From: a bacterium
Lineage (GTDB): Bacteria > Hydrothermota > UBA3072 > B12-G15
Assembly: GCA_003646055.1 (NCBI GenBank)
Contig: QNDZ01000001.1
Coordinates: forward strand, 1-30,979
DNA length: 30,979 nt
Direction: 5' to 3'
The translations under genes were made by a program, and so were the position numbers. Positions 8,501-14,039 of the stretch are shown here, piece by piece (position 1 is the first letter of the stretch; every line of letters starts with the position of its first letter). Under the pieces are notes generated by a model that was not told the DNA's origin, searched no databases, and worked only from the letters and a program-made list of their open reading frames with translations.

Positions 8501-9926
8501 TTTTTGAAGAACTTATAGAACCGTCACCATCAATAAATCCCGCGATTAAACCTTTAATAAATTCTTTACCGTAGTGAAGAATTCTTACCGGTAGGGTTTT
8601 ATGCCTGGCTCCAGGTCTTATCCCGAAGACCTTTTCTAATAGAAACCTGAAGAATACATTTTTCACAACAAGTTCATAAACGTTATGGTCTTCTCTCCGA
8701 TTAATACAACCAGGGATGCCAAGTTTAACCAGTGTTTTGTTTATCTTTGCAAGGATATCCCTTTCTTTCTGGGATACTGTGACGGTCCTCGGAGCCTTCT
8801 CATCGTATGAAAGGTAACCTTCAGCCAGAATAAACCCTATCAGGTATCCAAGTTCTTCAGTCAAGGGAATTTTTCCTGGAAAAGACTGAGTAAGTGTATG
8901 AATGTAACCGTCTTCACTGGTATTTTCAATCTCACTTATATGAAAACCATTGAAATAGATTTTTTCCCGGATTTCCTCTTCAAAGTTGTATTTTTTTATC
9001 TCCTGAAGAAGGTCAATTTCCTTTTCTTCAAAAAGATTTTCATCCTTCAAAAGGGCAGGGATATCTACTGTAAATGTTTCATCTTTCTGGATTTGAACGT
9101 CTTTTGCCATCCTTTCACCGTTTCTGGTGATTATGGGATGGTTGTCTGTAACAATCACACTCCTGCCACCCCTGTTTTTCAGGAATCGCATGTATCTATC
9201 TTTCTTCTTCTTCACTATCCTCTTCACCTTTGTCCAGCCGTCCTTATCCAAAACATAAATATCAACAGGATACTTGGCATATGCGCCGTCCCTTTCATTA
9301 AGCAGCTTCTCCTGAGTATTGCAGGAGTTGTAAAGGTCTTCAAAAGAGATAAGTTTTATACCCTCACTGTCTTTAACAATCACCACTTCCTTGCCATAAT
9401 AAGTGTAAACTGAAAGAAGCCCGAGGTCGTGGATATGGAAGTCTCCATCATCGTGGGCCCTTTTAATATCCTCTGTGTATATCCTATTAAGCCAGTATCT
9501 TGCAGTAATGGAGGATGAGATATAAAAGTTCATACCCTGAAGAGAGAAGTTCATGTTTGAATTTTCCTTTACCCTCCAATCAGAACGGGCTATATATTGC
9601 TCTATCAGGTTTTCTGCTTCCTCAACAGTGGATTTGATATCCCGTGCTTCTTTTCTTTTCTGCCTGTACAGAATATAGGCCTTTGCAACCTCAGGGTAGC
9701 CTTTTTCCATAAGGGTTCTCTCAACAATATCCTGTATCTCTTCAACATGTGGAATACTGCCTTTTCTGAAAAACCATCTATGAAGGAGAATCTCCACATA
9801 CTTTGCAATTTCGTCCGCCTCCCCCTTACATCCAACAGCATTCATTGCATTAGACACAGCCCTTATAATCCTTGCCCTGTCATAGGGAACTATAGAACCA
9901 TCCCTTTTCCTGATAAAGCGCTCCAT
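5562..9926 (-). CDS. nrdD: Anaerobic ribonucleoside-triphosphate reductase large subunit with two inteins (NrdD)
   Basis: The catalytic subunit of class III RNR, which reduces ribonucleotides to deoxyribonucleotides without oxygen. The precursor is 1454 residues; removing both inteins leaves about 702, normal for the family. An ATP-cone regulatory domain occupies about 1-95 (IRKRDGSIVPYDRARI). The catalytic barrel is split at SVY/CVGWD (174/598) and SMC/CRLRLD (803/1133). The tail has a zinc-site-like CPVHGY...HHICP segment near 1392-1406 but lacks the second Cys knuckle and the glycyl-radical motif, which is encoded by the next gene. The start is the ATG at 9926, with AAAGGAGG 4 bases upstream; an upstream in-frame ATG at 9977 lies in the promoter. 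Expression should be NrdR-controlled. Maturation requires two splicing events. Confidence 0.95.
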   Translation of the reverse strand: MERFIRKRDGSIVPYDRARIIRAVSNAMNAVGCKGEADEIAKYVEILLHRWFFRKGSIPHVEEIQDIVERTLMEKGYPEVAKAYILYRQKRKEARDIKSTVEEAENLIEQYIARSDWRVKENSNMNFSLQGMNFYISSSITARYWLNRIYTEDIKRAHDDGDFHIHDLGLLSVYTYYGKEVVIVKDSEGIKLISFEDLYNSCNTQEKLLNERDGAYAKYPVDIYVLDKDGWTKVKRIVKKKKDRYMRFLKNRGGRSVIVTDNHPIITRNGERMAKDVQIQKDETFTVDIPALLKDENLFEEKEIDLLQEIKKYNFEEEIREKIYFNGFHISEIENTSEDGYIHTLTQSFPGKIPLTEELGYLIGFILAEGYLSYDEKAPRTVTVSQKERDILAKINKTLVKLGIPGCINRREDHNVYELVVKNVFFRFLLEKVFGIRPGARHKTLPVRILHYGKEFIKGLIAGFIDGDGSISSSKTTIDVRISSRALLEQMAYLMTFLGITPRDRNLEGAGSVRFYKGREIHQNFPLYGLSFRKTDVELPSQIFQKAERSSKAWHDEDRNAWHIVLNNEKTEIPDDVIYDITTESSTLIVNGMWNHNCVGWDLEALLRRGFGGVAGKIESRPPRHLRTALGQMVNFFYTLQGEAAGAQAFSNFTTYLAPFIRYDGLDRKGVKQALQEFLFNVNVATRSGFQTPFTNITMDLEPPENLKNKNVIIGGEEKGETYGEFHEEMDLLNDVFAEVMMEGDAKQRIFTFPIPTYNITKDFDWKNEKLKSLWEMTAKFGIPYFANFVHSDMKPEDARSMCPIHGDEMVLIRSKRGRGLEYSCIRNIVEGHAKENTYEIFSHGKFVRGRFNRFPNQEMIQVELANGHTLVISKTHINFVMRSRDSEIEELTGAELKPGMFLPYSLKAYNGKGGNRDLGFFVGAYAGDGSFDNDKTVVFSLNKDDRVLREELIRISEKYFGAHYSIIEPEGKGLLSLRIHSKAAVGLCKDFVEAKGRDKHYTARVFGMSKEFRWGVIEGHLATDGGTRNRIYTSSLKMVQTLNMLSASLGTTTSVRVDERDNRLSDKPVYSVLIYRLNRENYGDFWFKKGDKLWVRIKSITPKGISTGYCFEVENDEPMFTVGTTGILTHNCRLRLDNRELRKRGGGLFGASPMTGSIGVVTINMPRTGYLSRSEEEFLSRLERLMILAKNSLEMKRKVLEDLTEKGLYPYSRVYLSEVKKATGSYWTNHFSTIGLVGMNEACMNFLGVPITAKEGKEWAIKILNFMREKLADFQEETGNLYNLEATPAEGTSYRLAKKDKERFASIFTQGDSDTPYYTNSVHPPVYEFDDIYSLLEHQDDLQVLFTGGTVVHLFLGEPVHDWKIVRELVRRIVERFRLPYFSITPTFSICPVHGYIPGEHHICPYPHTKEELERFGVITELTEEELSRLPENAYIKPEDPGGTSLFLDLGNK
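6531..7517 (-). other. Intein 2 in NrdD, with LAGLIDADG endonuclease
   Basis: Residues 804-1132 of the precursor (about 329). Splicing block B is GHTLVISKTH. Block F has Cys1111 (GYCFEV). Block G is ILTHN followed by Cys1133. Endonuclease motifs are VGAYAGDG (about 923-930) and VIEGHLATDG (about 1017-1026). Homologous NrdD proteins read SMCCRLRLD here. Restoring both cysteines makes the intein start at Pro804, a non-canonical first residue. If it started at Cys803 instead, the spliced product would have only one Cys. The Pro start, the block F Cys and the block G Thr resemble class 3 inteins, but the usual block B Trp is absent (Asn instead). The right edge is certain; the left edge is uncertain by one residue. 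Confidence 0.85.
8136..9404 (-). other. Intein 1 in NrdD, with LAGLIDADG endonuclease
   Basis: Residues 175-597 of the precursor (423). It interrupts the conserved HDLGLLSVY/CVGWDLEALL stretch. Block A is TYYGKEVVIVKD. Block B is SVIVTDNHPIITRNG with the TxxH motif. Block F is VIYDITTESSTLIV. Block G is WNHN followed by Cys598 of the host protein. The two endonuclease motifs are LIGFILAEG (about 362-370) and LIAGFIDGDG (about 460-469), with acidic residues kept, so the homing endonuclease may be active. The first residue is Thr rather than the usual Cys or Ser, judged from the clean restoration of the NrdD sequence. The ends were confirmed codon by codon. Confidence 0.92.
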
Positions 9927-9948
9927 CAAACCTCCTTTTCTCAAAACC

Positions 9949-9977
9949 AGTATAAAGGGAAAGCAAGGGATTGTCAA
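9949..9977 (-). promoter_or_regulatory. nrdD operon promoter
   Basis: TTGACA (9972-9977, minus), a 17-bp spacer and TATACT (9949-9954), near consensus. The -35 box overlaps the promoter-proximal NrdR box by three bases, so NrdR binding would block RNA polymerase. Confidence 0.8.
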
Positions 9978-9990
9978 CTATATATTGTGG
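9975..9990. promoter_or_regulatory. NrdR box, promoter-proximal
   Basis: CAACTATATATTGTGG closely matches the NrdR operator consensus, a near-palindrome around TATATAT with CAC/GTG arms. It overlaps the -35 of nrdD and pairs with a second box 31 bp away, about three helical turns, the usual arrangement for this repressor. Confidence 0.85.
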
Positions 9991-10005
9991 TTTTTTTTAA
10001 AATTA

Positions 10006-10021
10006 CCACTATATATTGTGT
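10006..10021. promoter_or_regulatory. NrdR box, distal
   Basis: CCACTATATATTGTGT, with a core identical to the proximal box and an exact 31-bp centre-to-centre distance. Tandem boxes upstream of an RNR operon are the hallmark of NrdR control, which responds to the ATP/dATP balance. No nrdR gene is in the window. Confidence 0.85.
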
Positions 10022-10055
10022 TTTAATAACTTAGAAAAAAATCATCCCCAACCCC

Positions 10056-10083
10056 TTGACAAAACTTTGTTTTGTATTATACT
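10056..10083 (+). promoter_or_regulatory. Promoter of the barrel/regulator/membrane-protein cassette
   Basis: TTGACA (10056-10061), a 16-bp spacer and TATACT (10078-10083); predicted start near 10090. Two perfect palindromes surround it, one over the -35 and spacer and one over the start site, implying repression. Confidence 0.75.
10059..10075. promoter_or_regulatory. Palindromic operator 1
   Basis: ACAAAAC-TTT-GTTTTGT is a perfect 7-3-7 inverted repeat covering the end of the -35 box and part of the spacer. The winged-helix regulator encoded in the same operon is the natural candidate ligand. Confidence 0.55.
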
Positions 10084-10097
10084 TTGTATCGCAAAGT
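10081..10097. promoter_or_regulatory. Palindromic operator 2
   Basis: ACTTTG-TATCG-CAAAGT is a perfect 6-5-6 inverted repeat over the end of the -10 box and the predicted start site. It shares the CTTTG half-site with operator 1. Confidence 0.55.
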
Positions 10098-10121
10098 AAA
10101 CTATTAAACAAAGGAGGTGTT

Positions 10122-10745
10122 ATGGTTTTGATTGTGTTTTCCCTTGTTGGTGGATTTGGTGGATTTTTTTATGGTGGTGTTCGTCCAGGTGTCTCGTCTA
10201 TCAATACTGCTGTTGCCTCTGAACTTCCGGGTTTTGAGAACACCGTTTATGTGAATGGCGGGAGCGGTTATGGTATTATAAATGGTTTTCTTATTGGAGG
10301 AGGAGGTTTTGGTGGAACACTCACTTCAGAATCCGGTACAATGCACGGAGAACTCTCCTACAGTGGCGGATTCTTTGAGGTGGGATACATAAAACCTCTG
10401 TTTAAGTTTTCTTATGGTTTTCTCACTGTTGGCTCGGGCAGTGTTGGAATGACCATGAAACTGAACAGGGTTCTTTCAGATGTTTCCTTTGATTCACTCC
10501 TCACTGACCCTGGAAGAAGGGCAACTCTTGCAGCTGGAGGAATGTGTTTCACTGCAGGTGCGGGTGTGCTTTTTAAGTTGAGTAAGTTCTTTATGCTTGG
10601 TGTGAAGGTTGGTTATCTTTATTCACCACAGCATCCTGACTGGAAACTGGATGATGGGCATCAGGTTCTTGGTGGTCCAGAGGTAAAACTTTCAGCCCCT
10701 TATGCCTCTATAAACTTTTATTTTGGCAGTAGTGACGAAGAGTGA
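10122..10745 (+). CDS. Glycine-rich barrel-like envelope protein, unknown function
   Basis: A 207-residue protein I do not recognise. The start is the ATG at 10122, with AAAGGAGG 5-6 bases upstream; the TTG further upstream is part of the -35 box. It has a hydrophobic, Gly-rich N-terminus, repeated amphipathic strand-like segments (for example FFEVGYIKPLFKFSYGFLTV and FFMLGVKVGYLYS) and a near-terminal APYASINFYFG strand. This pattern suggests a small beta-barrel or beta-rich outer-membrane protein. It is the first gene of a three-gene cassette with a winged-helix regulator and a six-span membrane protein. The cassette promoter has two palindromic operators, so expression is probably tightly regulated by the neighbour's product. 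Confidence 0.6.
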   Translation: MVLIVFSLVGGFGGFFYGGVRPGVSSINTAVASELPGFENTVYVNGGSGYGIINGFLIGGGGFGGTLTSESGTMHGELSYSGGFFEVGYIKPLFKFSYGFLTVGSGSVGMTMKLNRVLSDVSFDSLLTDPGRRATLAAGGMCFTAGAGVLFKLSKFFMLGVKVGYLYSPQHPDWKLDDGHQVLGGPEVKLSAPYASINFYFGSSDEE

Positions 10746-10746
10746 A

Positions 10747-11058
10747 ATGTCTGAAGAATATGAGGAACTTGATAATGTGATCCATGAAAGGGTGAGGCTT
10801 GGTATATTGACATTTCTTGCCCGTAATGGAGAAACGGACTTTGGAACTTTGAAAAAAGCCCTTGATGTTACTGATGGTAACCTGTCAAGACACCTGAGGG
10901 TTCTTGAGGAAGAAGGCATAATAAATGTAAAAAAGACCTTTGTTAAGAGAAGACCGAGAACATACTACAAACTTACGGAAAAAGGGAAAGAAAGGTTTCA
11001 ACGATACCTTCAGGTGCTTGAAAGTATATTGAAATCCGTGACAGAGAAGGAGGAATAA
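10747..11058 (+). CDS. Winged-helix transcriptional regulator (ArsR/MarR-like, HTH_27 type)
   Basis: A 103-residue DNA-binding protein of the small winged-helix family. The helix-turn-helix is in the middle (LKKALDVTDGNLSRHLRVLE, about 38-57). The wing follows, with the family motif KKTFVKRRPRTYYKLTEKG. There are no ligand-binding cysteines or membrane segments. I chose the ATG at 10747, one base after the upstream stop; TTG at 10723 and GTG at 10732 are alternative starts within the previous gene. The position inside the operon and the two promoter palindromes suggest autoregulation. The next gene's GTG follows this stop codon directly. Confidence 0.85.
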   Translation: MSEEYEELDNVIHERVRLGILTFLARNGETDFGTLKKALDVTDGNLSRHLRVLEEEGIINVKKTFVKRRPRTYYKLTEKGKERFQRYLQVLESILKSVTEKEE

Positions 11059-11763
11059 GTGGAAGAAAAAAAAGTCCAGGAACTATTGAGTACAATTGAT
11101 GTGCTTAAACTTCTTATTGACAGAGGGAGGAATGAAAGAAAGGGTTTTGCATGGTATATGGTTGTATGGGGTTTTTATGGGTTCATCAATATTATCCTTG
11201 CAATGTTCTTTGGGAAACTCCTCTGGGGTCCGCTGACACTTCCCGCACTCTGGCTCACCACTGTACCTGTGGCTGGCTGGGGAATGTCAACCCTTTGCTG
11301 GGGCATACTTTCTGCTCTGGTCTTCGGTCTTGGGTACTTTGCCCATGTGAACAGTGGAATCCTGATTGCCATTATAGTTGCAGGTGCAATTTTTAACTAT
11401 GCCTTCCTTTACAGGTATGGAATTATGAAGGGAAGGCTGAAGCCTCTTCCTAAAACCTCTGTTGCACCAAAGATAGGAATATTCTGGGGTGTTGTAATGG
11501 CCTCAATGATAGTGCTTTCAAACCTTGTTTATGTAAAAACAGGATATGCAGGTGGAGACCTGATTTATGGAATGTGGGGATATGCCCTTGGAATAGCAAT
11601 GTTTATATCAGGTATAATTGCACCTGGATTTTTCATCATGGGGCTTATTGCAGCATTTGGAATTCCACTCATGTGTGTTTTCTCAATGGAAGCAGGTATG
11701 GCCTTATATGGTCTTGTCGCTTTGCTTATGGCGCTATATGGAATTTATATGATAAAAAAATAA
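11059..11763 (+). CDS. Multi-pass inner-membrane protein, unknown function
   Basis: A 234-residue protein with a soluble, charged N-terminus (about 1-30, including LLSTIDVLKLLIDRGRNERK) followed by about six or seven membrane helices. It starts with GTG directly at the preceding TAA, using the AAGGAGG that ends the regulator gene. I see no transporter motif or enzyme signature. As the third gene of a regulator-led cassette it may work with the regulator or with the barrel-like protein, for instance in sensing or envelope stress, but that is conjecture. A strong GC hairpin closes the operon just after the stop. Confidence 0.6.
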   Translation: MEEKKVQELLSTIDVLKLLIDRGRNERKGFAWYMVVWGFYGFINIILAMFFGKLLWGPLTLPALWLTTVPVAGWGMSTLCWGILSALVFGLGYFAHVNSGILIAIIVAGAIFNYAFLYRYGIMKGRLKPLPKTSVAPKIGIFWGVVMASMIVLSNLVYVKTGYAGGDLIYGMWGYALGIAMFISGIIAPGFFIMGLIAAFGIPLMCVFSMEAGMALYGLVALLMALYGIYMIKK

Positions 11764-11783
11764 AGGGGGGCTCAGGCCCCCTT
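11763..11783. terminator. Bidirectional intrinsic terminator
   Basis: AAGGGGG-GCTCAGG-CCCCCTT, a 7-bp GC stem. The plus side ends in TTGTTGTTA. The minus side ends in TTTATTTTTTTAT, a much better T-tract. It sits between two convergent genes and serves both. Confidence 0.75.
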
Positions 11784-11787
11784 GTTG

Positions 11788-12417
11788 TTATTCCCAATCT
11801 ATATTGGGTTTTTCTGAGTTGTGACTCTCTGCATATTCATAACTTGCAAATTGATATAAATTATTTGGTCCCACATCTTCGTTTTTTAATTTTAAAATAA
11901 TGCCAACATAATTATTGTCACTTATGTAGGTTTCAATCAGGGAAGAGGAGATTGACACACTACTCCATTCTCCCTGCTCAGGTGTAAATTCACCTGCAAC
12001 TTCTGCACTATCAACAAGGAACCACCATTGAGAAACATCTTCAGGTTGCGTTCCCGATGAGTTTGGAATGCTCCCAAAATCATTCAAAACAAGAACCTCA
12101 ACACTGCCCGGTTGCCCTATAATACTGGTACAATAGACGTAAAGAACAACATCGCTATTTTCCCAATCCAAAAGATTGAAACGGTATAGCACCCGGCTTG
12201 TAAGGGTATCTCCACCCCCACTTGTAGCGACACCTACTCCCATGTCTTCGAAGTTGTTGAGTATCATACCATAAGCAGTATCGGGTAAAAATTTGGTAAG
12301 GGCAGAAACATGACCATCGTCTGTTCCAGTAGAGATTTCTACAAGGAATGTCTGGGAGCCTCCACCACATCCATACATGATGACAAAGAGTACAGCGGAT
12401 AGGAACAGTTTCTTCAT
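11788..12417 (-). CDS. Secreted lipoprotein with a DNRLRE-like carbohydrate-binding fold
   Basis: A 209-residue protein with a lipoprotein-type signal (MKKLFLSAVLFVIMYGCGGG; the lipobox MYGC is slightly degenerate). The remainder resembles DNRLRE / disaggregatase-repeat beta-sandwich domains: LYRFNLLDWENSDVVLYVYC in the middle and a C-terminal FASYEYAESHNSEKPNIDW segment. Such domains bind polysaccharides or build surface structures. Start and AAAGGAGGG site are clear. It lies 22 bases downstream of the acyl-CoA dehydrogenase on the same strand and may share its transcript, although the two roles are unrelated. Confidence 0.7.
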   Translation of the reverse strand: MKKLFLSAVLFVIMYGCGGGSQTFLVEISTGTDDGHVSALTKFLPDTAYGMILNNFEDMGVGVATSGGGDTLTSRVLYRFNLLDWENSDVVLYVYCTSIIGQPGSVEVLVLNDFGSIPNSSGTQPEDVSQWWFLVDSAEVAGEFTPEQGEWSSVSISSSLIETYISDNNYVGIILKLKNEDVGPNNLYQFASYEYAESHNSEKPNIDWE

Positions 12418-12439
12418 TTTTCCCTCCTTTTCTCTGGTT

Positions 12440-13603
12440 TTACTCTGTTCCTATTGCTTCTTTTATTATATGTGAGGCGATGACAAGCCTTTGAATCTGG
12501 TTTGTTCCCTCGTAAATCTGGGTTATCTTTGCATCCCTCATCATCTTCTCAACAGGATACTCTTTCATATACCCATAGCCACCGAAAATCTGAACTGCAT
12601 CAATTGTTACCTTCATTGCAACATCACTCGCATACATCTTTGCCATGGCAGAAATCTTCGCAACATCCTTTGCACCACTATCAACATAACGAGCAGCAGT
12701 GTATGTTAATGCCCTTGCTGCCTCAATCTGTGTTGCCATGTCAGCAAGCATAAACTGGATGCCCTGGAACTCAATAATCTTTTTCCCGAACTGAACCCTT
12801 GTCTTTGCGTAATTTGCAGCCTCTTCAAATGCACCCTGTGCAATCCCAACTGCCTGGGCTGCTACCCCAACCCTTGTTTTATCAAAGGTTTTCATTGTTA
12901 TGATAAAACCAAAACCTTCTTTACCAAGAAGATTTTCTGCTGGTACCTTACAGTCCTCAAAAACGAGTTCCCTTGTTGTAGATGCCCTTATCCCCATCTT
13001 GTTCTCTTTTTTTCCGAAGGAAAATCCAGGTGTTCCCTTCTCTACAATAAATGCAGAGAGCCCTCTTGCTCCCCTTTCAGGGCTGGTTGACGCAATAACA
13101 ACATAGACATCAGCCTCACCACCATTGGTTATAAATATCTTGTTACCATTCAATATGTAATGGTCTCCATCCTTTACAGCACGTGTTTTCACATTTGAGG
13201 CATCAGAGCCTGCCTCTGGTTCTGTTAATGCAAAGGCCGCTGTCATTTCACCTGATGCTACTTTGGGTAGATACTTCTTTTTCTGTTCCTCATTACCATA
13301 GAGAATAATAGGGGTTGCACCAAGTCCATTAGCAGCATAGCATATGGCCACAGCACCATCAATCCTTGCTATCTCTTCCGTTGCTATGCTCATCCCCATA
13401 ATTCCCATTCCAAGCCCTTCGTATTCCTCAGGTATAAAGACCCTTAAGAGGTCAAGTTCTGCAATTTCTTTCATCAGGTCGTGAGGAAACTCTCCCTTTT
13501 CATCAAGTTCCTGCCTGACAGGCTTAACCCTTTCTTCAGCAAATTTCCTTGCTACCTCTTTTATCATTAATTCTTCTTCAGTGAAGGAATAATACTGATG
13601 CAT
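12440..13603 (-). CDS. Acyl-CoA dehydrogenase
   Basis: A 387-residue flavoprotein of the short/medium-chain acyl-CoA dehydrogenase family, which introduces the alpha-beta double bond in acyl-CoA and passes electrons to ETF. Signatures are present: FALTEPEAGSDAS (flavin/substrate loop), KIFITNGGEADV, and the C-terminal QIYEGTNQIQRLVIASHI with the catalytic Glu of YEGT. The start is the second of two adjacent ATG codons (13603), best spaced from AAAGGAGG; a longer ORF start lies in the promoter. No ETF, thiolase or hydratase gene is nearby, so its partners are elsewhere. A perfect palindrome in the promoter spacer suggests control by a fatty-acid-type repressor. Confidence 0.93.
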   Translation of the reverse strand: MHQYYSFTEEELMIKEVARKFAEERVKPVRQELDEKGEFPHDLMKEIAELDLLRVFIPEEYEGLGMGIMGMSIATEEIARIDGAVAICYAANGLGATPIILYGNEEQKKKYLPKVASGEMTAAFALTEPEAGSDASNVKTRAVKDGDHYILNGNKIFITNGGEADVYVVIASTSPERGARGLSAFIVEKGTPGFSFGKKENKMGIRASTTRELVFEDCKVPAENLLGKEGFGFIITMKTFDKTRVGVAAQAVGIAQGAFEEAANYAKTRVQFGKKIIEFQGIQFMLADMATQIEAARALTYTAARYVDSGAKDVAKISAMAKMYASDVAMKVTIDAVQIFGGYGYMKEYPVEKMMRDAKITQIYEGTNQIQRLVIASHIIKEAIGTE

Positions 13604-13630
13604 CATCACCTCCTTTGGCATTGCTTTTGA

Positions 13631-13660
13631 ATAATATATAGAAGTATCTATATAAGTCAA
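13631..13660 (-). promoter_or_regulatory. Acyl-CoA dehydrogenase promoter
   Basis: TTGACT (13655-13660, minus), an 18-bp spacer and TATTAT (13631-13636). The spacer is occupied by a 20-bp perfect palindrome. Confidence 0.6.
13635..13654. promoter_or_regulatory. Palindromic operator in the acyl-CoA dehydrogenase promoter
   Basis: TATATAGA-AGTA-TCTATATA is a perfect 8-4-8 inverted repeat lying between the -35 and -10 boxes, where a bound dimer would block transcription. TetR-family fatty-acid repressors act this way, but none is encoded here. Confidence 0.6.
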
Positions 13661-13733
13661 TGGAGAAAGAATGCTCTTGTGGAATGGAAATATGGCATCA
13701 GATATCTAAAACATTCATAAATATGTTCCCCAA

Positions 13734-13761
13734 TTGACATGGACTTACTCATTGGTATAAT
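13734..13761 (+). promoter_or_regulatory. Promoter of the envelope-hydrolase operon, leaderless layout
   Basis: TTGACA (13734-13739), a 16-bp spacer and a perfect TATAAT (13756-13761). The predicted start at about 13767-13768 coincides with the first gene's ATG. The -10 to ATG sequence TATAATTTTATATG closely copies that of plsY (TATAATTTTAATATG). Confidence 0.75.
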
Positions 13762-13766
13762 TTTAT

Positions 13767-14039
13767 ATGTTTGTTTTTATACTCCTTTTTCAAATGCCAG
13801 CAGAAAAACCAGAGGGCTTTAAATCCATTCATAGGCTTCAGTATGAACAGCATGCAGAGACCTTAAAATCAGGCACTGTTGACACCCTATCAGGATTAAA
13901 AAAAGAACAGGAGTCAAAGGCAAAAGAGATTGACAGATTCAGGTTGACCTTTGGAACCATCCTTGTCGGATTCATACTCTTTTTAATGATTGTTGCGCTT
14001 ATCTGGCTTAGAAGATGGTTTTACTCCTCTTATCGCTGA
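13767..14039 (+). CDS. Small membrane-anchored protein, unknown function
   Basis: A 90-residue protein I do not recognise. It has a short hydrophobic N-terminus (MFVFILLFQMPA), possibly a signal peptide; a charged, helical, probably coiled-coil middle (about 25-58); one membrane helix near 62-82 (FGTILVGFILFLMIVALIWL); and a basic C-terminus. There is no Shine-Dalgarno, and the promoter places the transcript start at the ATG, so it is probably translated leaderless. Its last 25 bases overlap the GH18 gene, which would be translated by coupling. It opens an operon of four envelope genes. Confidence 0.65.
   Translation: MFVFILLFQMPAEKPEGFKSIHRLQYEQHAETLKSGTVDTLSGLKKEQESKAKEIDRFRLTFGTILVGFILFLMIVALIWLRRWFYSSYR

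Noticed and set aside
9927..9977. A longer NrdD start at 9977
   Set aside because: That region contains the -10 and -35 boxes, so it is upstream of or at the transcript start; AAAGGAGG marks 9926.
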